DNA of 64,000 nucleotides from PALSA-612 sp963755155 (GCA_963755155.1 CAVWIV010000005.1:62001-126000); one strand, 5' to 3'. Counted from the first letter of the stretch, positions 1 to 10,386 are shown. Numbers and translations: made by a program. Notes: a model not told the origin generated them from the letters alone.

Positions 1-1099
1 CACGATCGCGAAGCCGAGGCCGCCCTCCTCGATGCCCTCGACGAACCGGCGCGCAACTTCCGGCGCTGACATCTCCGGCTTTTCGTCGTACGTCGCCACG
101 TCCCGCGGGGACGGGATGAGCTCGCGGGCCTCCCCGGCCCACGGGTCCTCCCGGCCGCCGTTCAGGAAGTACGTCACGTGGGCGTACTTCTCCGTCTCGG
201 CGACGTGCAGCTGGCGGATGCCGGCGTCCGCGAGCGTCTCCGCGAGCGTCTCCTCGACCAACTGCTCCGCGAACGCGACCGGGCAGCCGAGATCGTCGTC
301 GTAGCGCGTCATCGTCGTCAGTTCGAAACCGGCGTCGACGAGCTTCCGCGACAGCTGCCGCGCACGATCCGGGCGGAAGTTGAAGAAGATCGCGCTGTCC
401 TTTGCCCCGAGGCGCGGCCGGCCCACGAGCGCGACGGGCTCGATGAACTCGTCCGTCACACCCCTGTCGTAACTGGCCCTCACGATTGTTAAGGGGTCTG
501 ACCCCATGGCGGTTTCGGACCCGACGATCGCGTCGAACGCCCGCTGCGTGCGCTCCCAGTGCTGGTCGCGGTCCATCGCGTAGTACCGGCCGCAGACGGT
601 GGCGATGCGCTCGGCGGGCAGCTCCGCGAGATCCTGGACGGCCGCGTGCGGAGAGACATCCCGCCCGTCCGTGAACGCGTGGATCCACGTCTTCTCGGGC
701 GCGAAGCGGAGCAGCGCGCGCAGATGGTCGATGTGCGAGTGCACGCCGCCGTAGGAGACGAGGCCCAGTAGGTGGACGTGCTCGCCGCGCTCGAAGGCCG
801 CGCGGAGGGCCTCATTCTCGAAGAACGACCCGTCCTCGATCGCCTTCGTGATCCGCGTGAGGTCCTGGTAGAGACGCCGGCCGGCGCCGATCGTCAGGTG
901 TCCCACCTCGGAGTTCCCCATCTGCCCTTCCGGCAGCCCGGCCGCCTCACCCGAGGCTACGAGGGTCGTGTGCGGGTACGTCGCCCAGAGCCCGTCGAAC
1001 ACGGGCGTCGACGCCAGCTCGATCGCATTCCCCAGGGCCCGGCGGCGCGCACCCCCAGCCGTCGAGGATGACGAGCGCTACGAGGCTGCGGCTTCGCAA
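1..1099 (-). CDS. gpmI: 2,3-bisphosphoglycerate-independent phosphoglycerate mutase (iPGM), cut by window edge, frameshifted
   Basis: Cytosolic glycolytic enzyme interconverting 3- and 2-phosphoglycerate with two Mn ions. Read on the minus strand, the N-terminus has VILDGWG, then GNSEVGH with the catalytic Ser, DGRDVSP, the YYAMDRD segment, FFNFRPDR and DEKPEMS, all iPGM landmarks in family order. The frame breaks right after the first ~12 residues, at a GGGG run near 1028-1031; dropping one G restores GPGNAIEL and an open frame to the window edge. The C-terminus lies outside the window. The start is uncertain: a TTG at 1099 is the nearest candidate and overlaps the end of tpiA by 22 nt. Gene order tpiA-gpmI fits a glycolytic unit. 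Identity is very secure; the frameshift is probably a sequencing error. Confidence 0.9.
493..505. repeat. GGGGTC-T-GACCCC palindrome inside gpmI
   Basis: A 13-bp palindrome (six-base arms round one central T) inside gpmI, in a region of the protein that varies in the family. Only one copy was noticed in the window. The core resembles REP-type palindromes seen in other bacteria, but no flanking REP structure is visible. Confidence 0.35.
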
Positions 1100-1788
1100 A
1101 TTCCTGCGAACGACTCGACCTCGAGCGATGCGCCGCCCACCAGCGCGCCGTCGACATCCGGCTGCGCGAGCAGCTCCGCGGCGTTCTCGGGCTTCACCGA
1201 GCCGCCGTAGAGCACGGGCACGTCCAGCAGCGACTTCAGGAAAGCGTGCGCGTCCTGGGCCATCTCGGGCGTCGCCGTCTTGCCGGTGCCGATGGCCCAC
1301 ACGGGCTCGTACGCGACGACGAGGTTCTCGTGCGCCTCGAGCACAGATGCCTGCCGGCGCAGCACCGCCTCGGTCTCCCCGCGCTCGCGCTCGTCGTCGA
1401 GCTCGCCGACGCAGGCAATGACGAACAGCCCCGCCTCGAGCGCAGCAGTTGCTCGGCGCGCCACGCTGTCGTCCGTCTCGCCGAAGTACTGCCTGCGCTC
1501 GGAGTGGCCGACGATGGCGCCGTAGACGCCCATCTCGAGCAGCATGGCGGGCGAGACCTCCCCCGTGAACGCCCCCGACTCCTCCCAGTGGACGTTCTGG
1601 GCGGCGACCGCGATCTCGGTGCCCGCCAGCGCCAGTACCGCGGCGCCGAGCGAGACGAACGGCGGGCAGACGGCGACGTCGACGCCGTCCAGCGAGGCAA
1701 GCCGGTCGCGGAGCTCGATGCAGAACTCGTGCGTCTCGGCGGGCCCTTTGAAGAGCTTCCAGTTTCCGGCGACGAGCGGCGTCTCCAT
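1078..1788 (-). CDS. tpiA: Triosephosphate isomerase
   Basis: Interconverts dihydroxyacetone phosphate and glyceraldehyde 3-phosphate in the cytosol. The 236-residue protein is close to family length (about 250). It begins with AGNWKLFKG, holding the substrate-binding Asn and Lys, then IVGHSERR with the electrophilic His, then AYEPVWAIGTG with the catalytic Glu, and ends with the phosphate-gripping YGGSV and ALVGGASL. All active-site residues are present. The ATG at 1788 is preferred because a TAGATT box lies 7 nt upstream, suggesting a leaderless transcript. It is divergent from glpX (34-bp gap) and runs into gpmI. Confidence 0.97.
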   Translation of the reverse strand: METPLVAGNWKLFKGPAETHEFCIELRDRLASLDGVDVAVCPPFVSLGAAVLALAGTEIAVAAQNVHWEESGAFTGEVSPAMLLEMGVYGAIVGHSERRQYFGETDDSVARRATAALEAGLFVIACVGELDDERERGETEAVLRRQASVLEAHENLVVAYEPVWAIGTGKTATPEMAQDAHAFLKSLLDVPVLYGGSVKPENAAELLAQPDVDGALVGGASLEVESFAGICEAAAS

Positions 1789-1795
1789 CGCCCGG

Positions 1796-1801
1796 AATCT
1801 A
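1796..1801 (-). promoter_or_regulatory. -10 box TAGATT of tpiA
   Basis: TAGATT on the minus strand ends 7 nt before the tpiA ATG, so the start codon should be at or next to the transcript 5' end. No SD could fit. Confidence 0.55.
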
Positions 1802-1810
1802 CAGCCGGTT

Positions 1811-1816
1811 TACGAT
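1811..1816 (+). promoter_or_regulatory. -10 box TACGAT of glpX
   Basis: TACGAT ends exactly 6 nt before the glpX ATG. This leaderless layout decides the start at 1823 over longer in-frame extensions that run antisense through tpiA. Confidence 0.6.
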
Positions 1817-1822
1817 CCGGGC

Positions 1823-2812
1823 ATGGGAGGAGCTCTTGACCGGACACTTGCGCTCGAAGTCGTGCGCATCACCGAGGCCGCAGCGATGGCGGCCGCGCGG
1901 TGGCGAGGCCGCGGGGACAAGGTCGCCGCCGATCAAGCAGCCGTCGACGCGATGCGTCGCGTGATGGACACGATCCCCATTCGCGGCACCGTGGTCATCG
2001 GCGAAGGCGAGAAGGACGAGGCGCCGATGCTCTACAACGGCGAGCAGGTCGGCACCGGCGAGGGCCCCGAGGTCGACATCGCCGTCGATCCGCTCGAAGG
2101 CACGAATCTCTGCGCCCGCGGGGCGCCGAACTCGATCGCAGTCATCGCCTTCGCCGAGGGAGGAACGATGCTGTTCCCGGGGGCCGCCGTGTACATGGAC
2201 AAGATCGCCGTCGGGCCGGAGGCGAAGGACGCGATCGACCTCGACGCGTCGCCCGGCGACAACGTGAGGCGAGTCGCGGAGGCCAAAGGCATGCGCCCGG
2301 ACGACGTGACAGTCGTCGTCCTCGACCGCGACCGCCACGAAGACCTCATCGGAGCACTGCGCGATGTCGGCGCGCGGGTGTCGCTCATCACCGACGGCGA
2401 TGTGGCACCCGTGATCGCGGCTGCGACACCGGGCAGTGGCGTCGATCTCCTCATGGGCGTCGGTGGCACGCCCGAAGGCGTCATCTCGGCTGCGGCCGTG
2501 AAGTCCCTCGGCGGCGCCATGCAAGGACGGCTATGGCCTCGTACCGACGACGAACGGCAGGCGCTCGTCGACTCCGGCTACGACGTCGACCGCAAGCTGG
2601 CGACTGACGACCTCGTGGGGGGCAACGACCTGATCATGTCTGCAACTGGCGTCACAGACGGCACGATGCTGCACGGTGTGCGCTTCGACGATGCCGGTGG
2701 CGCCGTGACGGAGTCGCTCGTGATCCGCTCGCAGTCTGGGACGACCAGGCGGCTCGTGAGCGAGCACGCTGCAGCCAAGGTGGCATACCTCGCGCCGCTG
2801 TCTACGCCGTAG
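1823..2812 (+). CDS. glpX: Class II fructose-1,6-bisphosphatase (GlpX)
   Basis: Gluconeogenic enzyme hydrolysing fructose 1,6-bisphosphate to fructose 6-phosphate, metal dependent. 329 residues, normal for GlpX. The N-terminal third has the IGEGEKDEAPML segment and the DPLEGTN metal/substrate motif of the lithium-sensitive phosphatase fold; GVGGTPEG lies about two thirds along. It faces tpiA head to head and ends one base before fba ends on the other strand, so the sugar-bisphosphate branch point has the aldolase and the bisphosphatase tail to tail. Opposite orientation would let glycolysis and gluconeogenesis be controlled separately. The frame is intact. Confidence 0.96.
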   Translation: MGGALDRTLALEVVRITEAAAMAAARWRGRGDKVAADQAAVDAMRRVMDTIPIRGTVVIGEGEKDEAPMLYNGEQVGTGEGPEVDIAVDPLEGTNLCARGAPNSIAVIAFAEGGTMLFPGAAVYMDKIAVGPEAKDAIDLDASPGDNVRRVAEAKGMRPDDVTVVVLDRDRHEDLIGALRDVGARVSLITDGDVAPVIAAATPGSGVDLLMGVGGTPEGVISAAAVKSLGGAMQGRLWPRTDDERQALVDSGYDVDRKLATDDLVGGNDLIMSATGVTDGTMLHGVRFDDAGGAVTESLVIRSQSGTTRRLVSEHAAAKVAYLAPLSTP

Positions 2813-3836
2813 CTACGCCGCTACGGGCTTCTCGAGCTCCGGCGAGTAGTCGCCGGATCGCGCGAGGCCGTTCATGCGTGCCCGGTGCAGGTATGCCGCC
2901 TGCGCCGCCTCGGCGTTCGCCGGGTCTCCTCCCCACGCCTTGAGCGCCGGCGCCTGCAGCGCGCGGCCGTAGGAGTACGAGAGCTCCCACGCGTGCGGCC
3001 CTCTGGCGTTCATCGCGTTCAGGTGCGCGGTGGCGTCCTCGTCGGACTGGCCGCCGGAGAGGAAGACGATGCCGGGAACGGCAGCGGGCACGTGGCGCTC
3101 GAAGCACAGCAGTGTCTTCTCCGCGACGTCGTCCACGCCCGCCTGCGTCGGGCACCCGTAGCCCGAGAGCACCATGTTCGGCTTCAGCAGGATCCCCTCG
3201 AAGTGCACCCGCTGGTCGCGCAGCTCCGTGAACGTCGCGTGGAGCGTGCGGGAGGTGACGTCGAACGAGCGCTCGATCGTGTGGTCGCCGTCCATCAGCA
3301 CCTCCGGCTCGACGATCGGCACGAGCCCGGCTTCCTGGCTCAGCGCCGCGTACCGGGCCAGCGCGTGGGCATTCGTCCACACGCAGTACTCGCTCGGGAT
3401 GTCCTCAGCCGATGGTAATCACGGCGCGCCACTTCGTAAATCGCGCGCCGAGCTCGCGGTACTCCGCCAGCCGCTCCCTGAGGCCGTCGAGGCCCTCGGT
3501 GATCGTCTCGCCAGGGGCATTCGCGAGCTCCTTGGCGCCCGCATCGACCTTGATGCCCGCGATGATCCCCTGCTCGGCGAGCTTGGCCGGGAACGGCGTC
3601 CCGTCGGCGGACGCCTGCCGGATCGTCTCGTCGTAGAGGATGACGCCAGAGATGTGGTCGGAGGCGCCCTCGGTGGTGAAGAGGAGATCGCGGTAGCCGC
3701 GCCTCGCCTCCTCGGTCGACTCGACGCCGATGGAGTCGAAGCGCTTCTTGATGGTCCCGCTCGACTCGTCCGCTGCCAGGATGCCCTTCCCCGGCGCGAC
3801 GAGCGCCTTGGCGGTGCTTTTCAGGTCATCGGTCAT
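2813..3836 (-). CDS. fba: Class I fructose-bisphosphate aldolase, one frameshift
   Basis: Cleaves fructose 1,6-bisphosphate through a Schiff base on Lys. The N-terminal part has KGILAADES and FDSIGV; the C-terminal part has IVEPEVLMDGDH, GILLKPNM with the Schiff-base Lys, and LSGGQSDEDAT. The two parts lie in different frames: an extra base near 3407, just after WRAVITIG, creates a TGA; removing it gives GEDIPSE and a 340-residue protein of normal length. The ATG at 3836 has TAAACT 6 nt upstream. The stop abuts the convergent glpX stop. Class I rather than zinc-dependent class II chemistry is clear from the motifs. The break is most likely a sequencing error. Confidence 0.92.
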
Positions 3837-3842
3837 GGCGCG

Positions 3843-3848
3843 AGTTTA
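3843..3848 (-). promoter_or_regulatory. -10 box TAAACT of fba
   Basis: Minus-strand TAAACT, 6 nt before the fba ATG, sits in the 9-bp gap to pgk and overlaps the pgk stop. fba may therefore have its own leaderless promoter as well as read-through from pgk. Confidence 0.5.
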
Positions 3849-4889
3849 CCCCTGCGGAATGGCAGCTACCCCCGGCAACTCCTTCCCCTCCAGGAACTCG
3901 AGCGCGGCGCCGCCGCCGGTGGACACCCACGACACGCGATCGGCCAGCCCGAGCTCGTTGATCGCCCGCACGGAGTCGCCGCCGCCCACGACGGAGTACG
4001 CGTCGGCTTCGGCGACAGCCTGGGCAACGGCGCGCGTGCCCTCGGCGAAGCGCGGCCACTCGAAGACGCCCATCGGGCCGTTCCAGAAGATCGTGCGGGC
4101 GCCCGCGATGAGCCCCGCGAAGCGCTCACGGCTGTCCGGACCGATGTCGAGCCCGAGCCAGCCTTCCGGCAGCGCGTCGAACGCCGTCACCTGCGTCTCG
4201 GCGTCCTTCTCGAAGGCGGCCGCCGCAACGACGTCGCTCGGGAGCTCGACGTCGAAGTCGAGCCGGTTGTCATCGCGCAGCTCCTCGGCCATCTTCCCGC
4301 CGACGATCACCGTGTCGGCCTTTCCACCGACATTCCGGAGCACGCCGAGCTTGTCTTCGACCTTCGCGCCACCTGCGACGAGCACGAAGGGGCGCTCGAC
4401 GTCGCCCAGCAGCCGGCCGAGATGGACGAACTCCGCCTCCATCAGCAGCCCGGCGTACGCGGGCAGGATGTGGGCCACGGCCTCGGTCGACGCATGCGCG
4501 CGATGCGCCGCTCCGAACGCGTCGTTCACATAGAGGTCCATCCCTGCCGCGAGCTCCGCCGCGAATGACGGGTCGTTCGCCGTCTCCCGCTCGTCGAAAC
4601 GGGTGTTCTCCAGCACGCGGATCCGCTCGTCGGGCAGCAACGTGCGCAGGCGATGCGCGCATGGTGCGAGCGAATAGTCGGGGTCGACGCCGTCGGGACG
4701 GCCGAGATGGGATGCGACTACGACCTCTTGCGCGCCGTGATCGACGAGCCACTCCAGTGTCGGCACCGAGGATCGAATGCGCAGGTCATCGGCCACCTCG
4801 CCGTCCTCGAGGGGGACGTTGAGGTCGGCGCGCACGAGGACGTGCTTGCCCGCGACGTCCGCCTCGCGGACGGACCGCGGGAGGTTCAC
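3846..4889 (-). CDS. pgk: Phosphoglycerate kinase (short form)
   Basis: Transfers phosphate from 1,3-bisphosphoglycerate to ADP. Starts at GTG 4889, overlapping the gap stop by 4 nt (GTGA), which fixes the start. Landmarks in order: RADLNVP (substrate loop), SHLGRPDG, the ENTRFD strand, NDAFGAAHRAHAS, GGAKVEDKLGVL, NGPMGVFE and GGGDSVRAI of the ATP domain. At 347 residues it is about 40 shorter than typical Pgk; much of the gap is between the SLAP helix and the ENTRFD strand, where most homologues have an extra helix-strand. From memory similar short forms exist in related actinobacteria, so this is probably a lineage trait. Frame intact; expressed with gap. Confidence 0.95.
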   Translation of the reverse strand: MNLPRSVREADVAGKHVLVRADLNVPLEDGEVADDLRIRSSVPTLEWLVDHGAQEVVVASHLGRPDGVDPDYSLAPCAHRLRTLLPDERIRVLENTRFDERETANDPSFAAELAAGMDLYVNDAFGAAHRAHASTEAVAHILPAYAGLLMEAEFVHLGRLLGDVERPFVLVAGGAKVEDKLGVLRNVGGKADTVIVGGKMAEELRDDNRLDFDVELPSDVVAAAAFEKDAETQVTAFDALPEGWLGLDIGPDSRERFAGLIAGARTIFWNGPMGVFEWPRFAEGTRAVAQAVAEADAYSVVGGGDSVRAINELGLADRVSWVSTGGGAALEFLEGKELPGVAAIPQG

Positions 4890-5923
4890 GCCTTCGCTGC
4901 GACCGGTGCCGGTGCGAGCTTCTGCGCCATCCGCTCGACGAGATCCTCGAGGCGGCAGCTGTAGCCCCACTCGTTGTCGTACCAGCCGAAGACCTTGACC
5001 ATCGTTCCCGAGACCATCGTCAACCCGCTGTCGAAGACGCAGGAGTACGACGAGCCAATGACGTCCGAGGAGACGAGCGGCTCGTCCGTGTAGCGGAGGA
5101 TGCCCTCGAGCGGCCCGGTGTCGGCGAGCTCCTCGAAGATGTCGTTGACCTCGTCCACTGTCGTCTCGCGGCCGACGCGAACGACGAAATCGACGACGGA
5201 GCCGTCCGGCACCGGCGCGCGGATGGACATCCCGTCCACCTTGCCCGCGAGGTCGGGGAGGACGAGCCCGATCGCCTTCGCCGCTCCGGTGGACGTGGGA
5301 ATGAGGTTGATCGCGGCCGCGCGGGCCCGGCGCATGTCCTCGTGCGGCAGGTCGAGGACGCGCTGGTCGTTCGTGTACGCGTGCACCGTCGTCATGAAGC
5401 CCTGCTCGATCGTGAACGCGTCGTGCAGCACCTTCGCCATCGGCGCGACGCAGTTCGTCGTGCAGGAGGCATTCGAGAGGATGTTGTGCTCCGCCGGGTC
5501 GTAGTCGTCGTCGTTCACGCCGAGCACGAGCGTCACGTCCGGGTCGGTGGCCGGCGCCGAGATGACGACCTTCTTCGCCCCCGCCGTGAGGTGTGCTTCC
5601 GCCTGCGCGCGCTTCGTGAAGAGGCCCGTCGACTCGACGGCGATGTCCACGCCGAGGTCGCCCCACGGAAGCTCCGCCGGGTCGCGGAACGTCAGCTTCG
5701 CGATGCGCGATCCGTCGACGGTGATCGAGTCGTCCGCCGACTCGACGTGACCGGAGAAGGGGCCCAGCACGGAGTCGTACTTCAGGAGGTGCGCCATCGT
5801 CTTCGTGTCGCCGATGTCGTTGACGGCCACGATGTCGAAGTCGCCGCCGCGAGCGACGTGCGCCCGCAGGAAATTCCGTCCGATGCGGCCGAAGCCGTTG
5901 ATGCCTACACGAGTTTTGGCCAT
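4886..5923 (-). CDS. gap: Glyceraldehyde-3-phosphate dehydrogenase, type I
   Basis: Oxidises and phosphorylates glyceraldehyde 3-phosphate with NAD(P). 345 residues. The Rossmann motif GINGFGRIGRN is at the N-terminus, SNASCTTNC holds the catalytic Cys about residue 155, and NEWGYS is near the end. Start ATG 5923 has TAGACT 6 nt upstream. It overlaps pgk by 4 nt and follows whiA by 9 nt, an arrangement (whiA-gap-pgk) common in Gram-positive genomes. Frame intact. Confidence 0.97.
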   Translation of the reverse strand: MAKTRVGINGFGRIGRNFLRAHVARGGDFDIVAVNDIGDTKTMAHLLKYDSVLGPFSGHVESADDSITVDGSRIAKLTFRDPAELPWGDLGVDIAVESTGLFTKRAQAEAHLTAGAKKVVISAPATDPDVTLVLGVNDDDYDPAEHNILSNASCTTNCVAPMAKVLHDAFTIEQGFMTTVHAYTNDQRVLDLPHEDMRRARAAAINLIPTSTGAAKAIGLVLPDLAGKVDGMSIRAPVPDGSVVDFVVRVGRETTVDEVNDIFEELADTGPLEGILRYTDEPLVSSDVIGSSYSCVFDSGLTMVSGTMVKVFGWYDNEWGYSCRLEDLVERMAQKLAPAPVAAKA

Positions 5924-5929
5924 GCCTTG

Positions 5930-5935
5930 AGTCTA
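5930..5935 (-). promoter_or_regulatory. -10 box TAGACT of gap
   Basis: Minus-strand TAGACT overlaps the last codons of whiA and ends 6 nt before the gap ATG. It would give gap-pgk a leaderless promoter independent of whiA. Confidence 0.5.
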
Positions 5936-6853
5936 TCCCTCGGCCAGCTGCACCAGCCTCGCCAGCCTGCGCTGGACGGCCGCCTTGGTCACGCGCGGCT
6001 CGCACTTCGCCGCGAGCTCGCGAAACGACAGCGCGGGATGCTTCACCCGCAGCGCCGCGATCTCCTGGAGCTCGCCGGACAGCGACGCGAGCGCTCCGCG
6101 CTCCTCGAGCTCGTGGACGGCGCGCAGCTGCTCCTGTGCGGCGCGGCTCGTGCGCACGAGGTTCGCGTGGTCGGCGTTCGCGAGCCTGTTCGCGGTTGCG
6201 CGGGCCGCTCCGACCACCGTGTGCTCGTCGATGGCGAGGGCGGCGTCGCTCGCCCCGGCCAGGGCGAGCATGTCGGCGACCGTCTCGGCTCCCTGCGCGA
6301 ACGCGACCGCGTACGAGCGCCGCTCTCTCATGCGGAGAACGACGTCTTCCTGTGCCGCGATGCGAACGAGGAACTCTGCGCCGTCGGGGTCGGCGAAGCG
6401 GACCTCGAGCTGGGCCGCTCTCGGGCCACTGACCGACCCGGCTCCCAGGAGAGCTCCGCGCCCGTAGGCGGAGCGGCAACAGAGACGCCCGACGACCCTC
6501 GCCGGCGGCCGGGTCAGCGGGCGGCCTCCGCGCCCGACGATGCCGGCCTCGCGGAGAACCTCCACCGTGCCCGCGCCGCCGAGGACGTGCAGCTGGTAGC
6601 GCGTCGCGCGGTCGAATGCGCGTCGCCTGTACGTCCTGATCTCGCTCTCGACGCCGAGGTCACGCAGCAGCGAGAACGCCCGCCTGGCCACGGACGACGC
6701 CGAGACGTCGAGGTGGAACGCGAGCTCGCCGTGCCCGCGGAGATGGAGGCTGCCGGCCGTGTGGAAGAGCGCCGAGATCTCCGCGAGCGCGTCGCAGCGC
6801 CTCGCGGGCGCGATGGCCGCGAGCTCGTTCCGCACGTCTTCGGCGAGCGTCAC
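5933..6853 (-). CDS. whiA: WhiA family DNA-binding protein
   Basis: WhiA is a conserved Gram-positive DNA-binding protein, a sporulation regulator in Streptomyces and a chromosome/division factor in Bacillus. The 306-residue product has the N-terminal EDVRNELA, a degenerate LAGLIDADG-like core (SALFHTAGSLHL, then SAYGRGALLGAGSVSGP) and a C-terminal helix-turn-helix around HPALSFRELA. Start is GTG 6853, overlapping the ogt stop by 4 nt (GTGA). Many WhiA genes sit after yvcK and rapZ; here the upstream partner is a DNA alkyltransferase, while gap-pgk follow downstream as usual. Confidence 0.93.
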   Translation of the reverse strand: MTLAEDVRNELAAIAPARRCDALAEISALFHTAGSLHLRGHGELAFHLDVSASSVARRAFSLLRDLGVESEIRTYRRRAFDRATRYQLHVLGGAGTVEVLREAGIVGRGGRPLTRPPARVVGRLCCRSAYGRGALLGAGSVSGPRAAQLEVRFADPDGAEFLVRIAAQEDVVLRMRERRSYAVAFAQGAETVADMLALAGASDAALAIDEHTVVGAARATANRLANADHANLVRTSRAAQEQLRAVHELEERGALASLSGELQEIAALRVKHPALSFRELAAKCEPRVTKAAVQRRLARLVQLAEG

Positions 6854-7308
6854 GCGGTCGCGCCCTCGAGCGCGAGCAGACGGCGCTTGTAGTCGGCCCC
6901 GAGCGAGCCGTAGCCGCCCAGCCCGCCGGCGGCGACCACGCGGTGGCAGGGGACGATGATCCCGAACCTGTTGTGGGCGCAGAACGAGCCGGCGGCGCGC
7001 GACGCGCCCGGGTGGCCGGCGAGCGCAGCGAGCTCGCCATAGGTGACGGTCTCTCCGCGGGCGACTCCGCGCAGGCTGGTCACGACCGCGTGCTGAAACG
7101 GCGTGCACCACGAGAGATCCAGCTGGACGTCCGCGAAGTCGTCCCGGGTCCCGGAGAAGTACCGCTTCAGACGTGTGGCGAGCGGATGGCTACCACTCGG
7201 CTCTGGACCGGATCGCGGTAGCTCATGCCAGAGCACGAGGTCGTCTTCGAGCAACAGCTCCCCCACTCCGAAGCCGTCGGCCTCGTACAGCACGCGAGCC
7301 CGCGCCAC
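6850..7308 (-). CDS. ogt: Methylated-DNA--protein-cysteine S-methyltransferase
   Basis: Suicide repair protein that moves the methyl group from O6-methylguanine to its own Cys. The C-terminal half has the active-site PCHRVV preceded by NRFGIIV and followed by GGLGGYGS and the LLALEGA tail, matching Ogt/Ada-C. At 152 residues it is a compact single-domain type with a short N-terminal beta domain. Start GTG 7308 has TAGATT 6 nt upstream. It leads a whiA-gap-pgk run by a 4-nt overlap and is divergent from pruA with only 22 bp between start codons. Confidence 0.93.
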   Translation of the reverse strand: MARARVLYEADGFGVGELLLEDDLVLWHELPRSGPEPSGSHPLATRLKRYFSGTRDDFADVQLDLSWCTPFQHAVVTSLRGVARGETVTYGELAALAGHPGASRAAGSFCAHNRFGIIVPCHRVVAAGGLGGYGSLGADYKRRLLALEGATA

Positions 7309-7314
7309 GCAACC

Positions 7315-7320
7315 AATCTA
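7315..7320 (-). promoter_or_regulatory. -10 box TAGATT of ogt
   Basis: Ends 6 nt before the ogt GTG. It overlaps the opposing pruA box by 2 bp, so RNA polymerase cannot occupy both at once. Confidence 0.6.
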
Positions 7321-7324
7321 CAAT
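7319..7324 (+). promoter_or_regulatory. -10 box TACAAT of pruA
   Basis: Near-consensus TACAAT ends 6 nt before the pruA GTG at 7331. Its -35 region would fall inside ogt. Confidence 0.6.
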
Positions 7325-7330
7325 CGCCCG

Positions 7331-8959
<1,629 letters not shown>

Positions 8960-9647
8960 AGCTCCACGCGTTCGCGCTCGCCTCCACGCGAGTGACTGCG
9001 AAGGCGACGACGACATGCCGGCCGGCGCGTAGCGGCTGCGGCGCCTCGGCCCACATCGACATCCGCTTCCCGTTCGGCGACCAGTACTGACGGGCCTCGA
9101 ATGGCACGCCGTCGAGCCACATCGCCGAGGAAAGGATCGGGCGACGTGCCACGACCTCGGCTGCGAGCTGCGTTCGCCGGACCACGCGCTCCGCGGGCAG
9201 CGGGCGTACGGGCTCGATCGTGAACGCGGGGTCAAGCTCGACTTTCCACACACCTCGCTCCCGCCGCAGCGGCGCTGCAAAGGCGTCCTCCTTGCGCGCA
9301 ATCGCCACGACGCCGACCCCTCGATCCGCATCCGTGTTCAAGACGACCCTGTACGAGCCTCCGACGAACGGTGCGACACTCGCGCGCACACCGCGTGCTC
9401 CACGTTGGCGGAACTCCGCGAGGGTCGGCCCCAGGCGACGGCGGCTGACGGTGCTCAGCGCGGCCCACATGCCAGGCTCGTCGTTCGTCCGCGCCGCCTG
9501 CAAAAGCCTGTCGAGGGCCGCTACTCTGACCCGCTCGTCGGGCGGCTGCGCAGCGGCTGCGCCTCCTGCCAGCGCCAGGAGTGCGGCCGCGAAGATCCCT
9601 AACGACCTGTTCACTGCACGCTCACGGGCGCGTCCTACGCTAGCGGC

Positions 9648-9716
9648 ATGCGCACGCTCGTCCTCGCTGCCGGCTGGCTCTCGCTGATCGTCCTCGTTCT
9701 GCCCGTGCGTTTCTAG
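9648..9716 (+). other. Possible 22-residue hydrophobic peptide
   Basis: ATG 9648 to TAG 9716 on the strand opposite the exported-protein pair encodes one membrane-spanning stretch (LVLAAGWLSLIVLVLPV). GCTAGC lies about 6 nt upstream, a weak -10-like match. It could be a tiny membrane peptide or chance; nothing else supports it. Confidence 0.2.
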
Positions 9717-10379
9717 GGCACGAACGTCCACGCACGGGCCGCAGCCTCGCCGGCGGCGCTCGTGAACGCGACCGCCGTGTGGCGACCGGGCTTCAGCGCT
9801 GTCTCGAAGTTCGCGAAGATCGTCGCGCTGTCCGCATCGGAGAACGTCTCGGCGTCGAGCGTCACGCCGTCGAGGTAGAGGACGGCGATGCCGGCGCCGC
9901 CGGCGCCGTGTTTCTCGACGCCGATCTGCTTCGCGAACTCCCCGCGCGAGTCTGGCGGCGGCCCGAGGACGTCGATGCGCACCGGGCTCGCAAGCTCTAC
10001 GCGCCAGACGTCTGCCTTCGAGACGCAGCGGCGTCGCGTATGCGTCCTTGCCCCGGCTGAGCGCGACGACGCCGAACACGTCGTCGATCTTCTCGGACAC
10101 TTCAACGGGTAGCGGGTCCTCGGCGAACGGCGCCAGCTCCTGCTTGAGCTCGGGGAACTCGTCCCGCTCGAAGTCCTCGAGCGTTGGGCCGGCGCGCCGC
10201 TGCGCCGGCCCCGAGAGCAATTCCCATGCGCCCTCGGCATCGTCGTCGGCCGCGGCCGCGACAAACGCCTCCATCACGTCGCGGCCCGGGTCGGCCACGG
10301 GTGTGGTCTCTGCCTGCTTCTTGTCGCCGCAGCCTGCAAGCGCGAGCAGCGCGACGAGCATCAGTCCGGCCCTCAGCAC
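9713..10379 (-). CDS. Lipoprotein of unknown function, one frameshift
   Basis: Starts at GTG 10379 with a lipoprotein signal (LMLVALLALAGC, lipobox LAGC), so the mature protein would be anchored outside the membrane. After ~120 residues the frame shifts near 10014: past LRLEG the protein continues in another frame as DVWRVELASPV to the stop at 9713; one extra A explains it. The repaired protein is about 221 residues and is the paralogue of the exported protein just downstream. The C-terminal half resembles a small beta-sandwich. A TAGGAT box lies 7 nt before the GTG. Function unknown. Confidence 0.7.
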
Positions 10380-10386
10380 GCGCGGG

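Noticed and set aside
3174..6892. Very long open frames opposite or offset to fba, pgk, gap and whiA
   Set aside because: High-GC codon structure leaves shadow frames open. Their products are Arg/Ala/Pro-rich with no domain, while the real genes show full motif sets.
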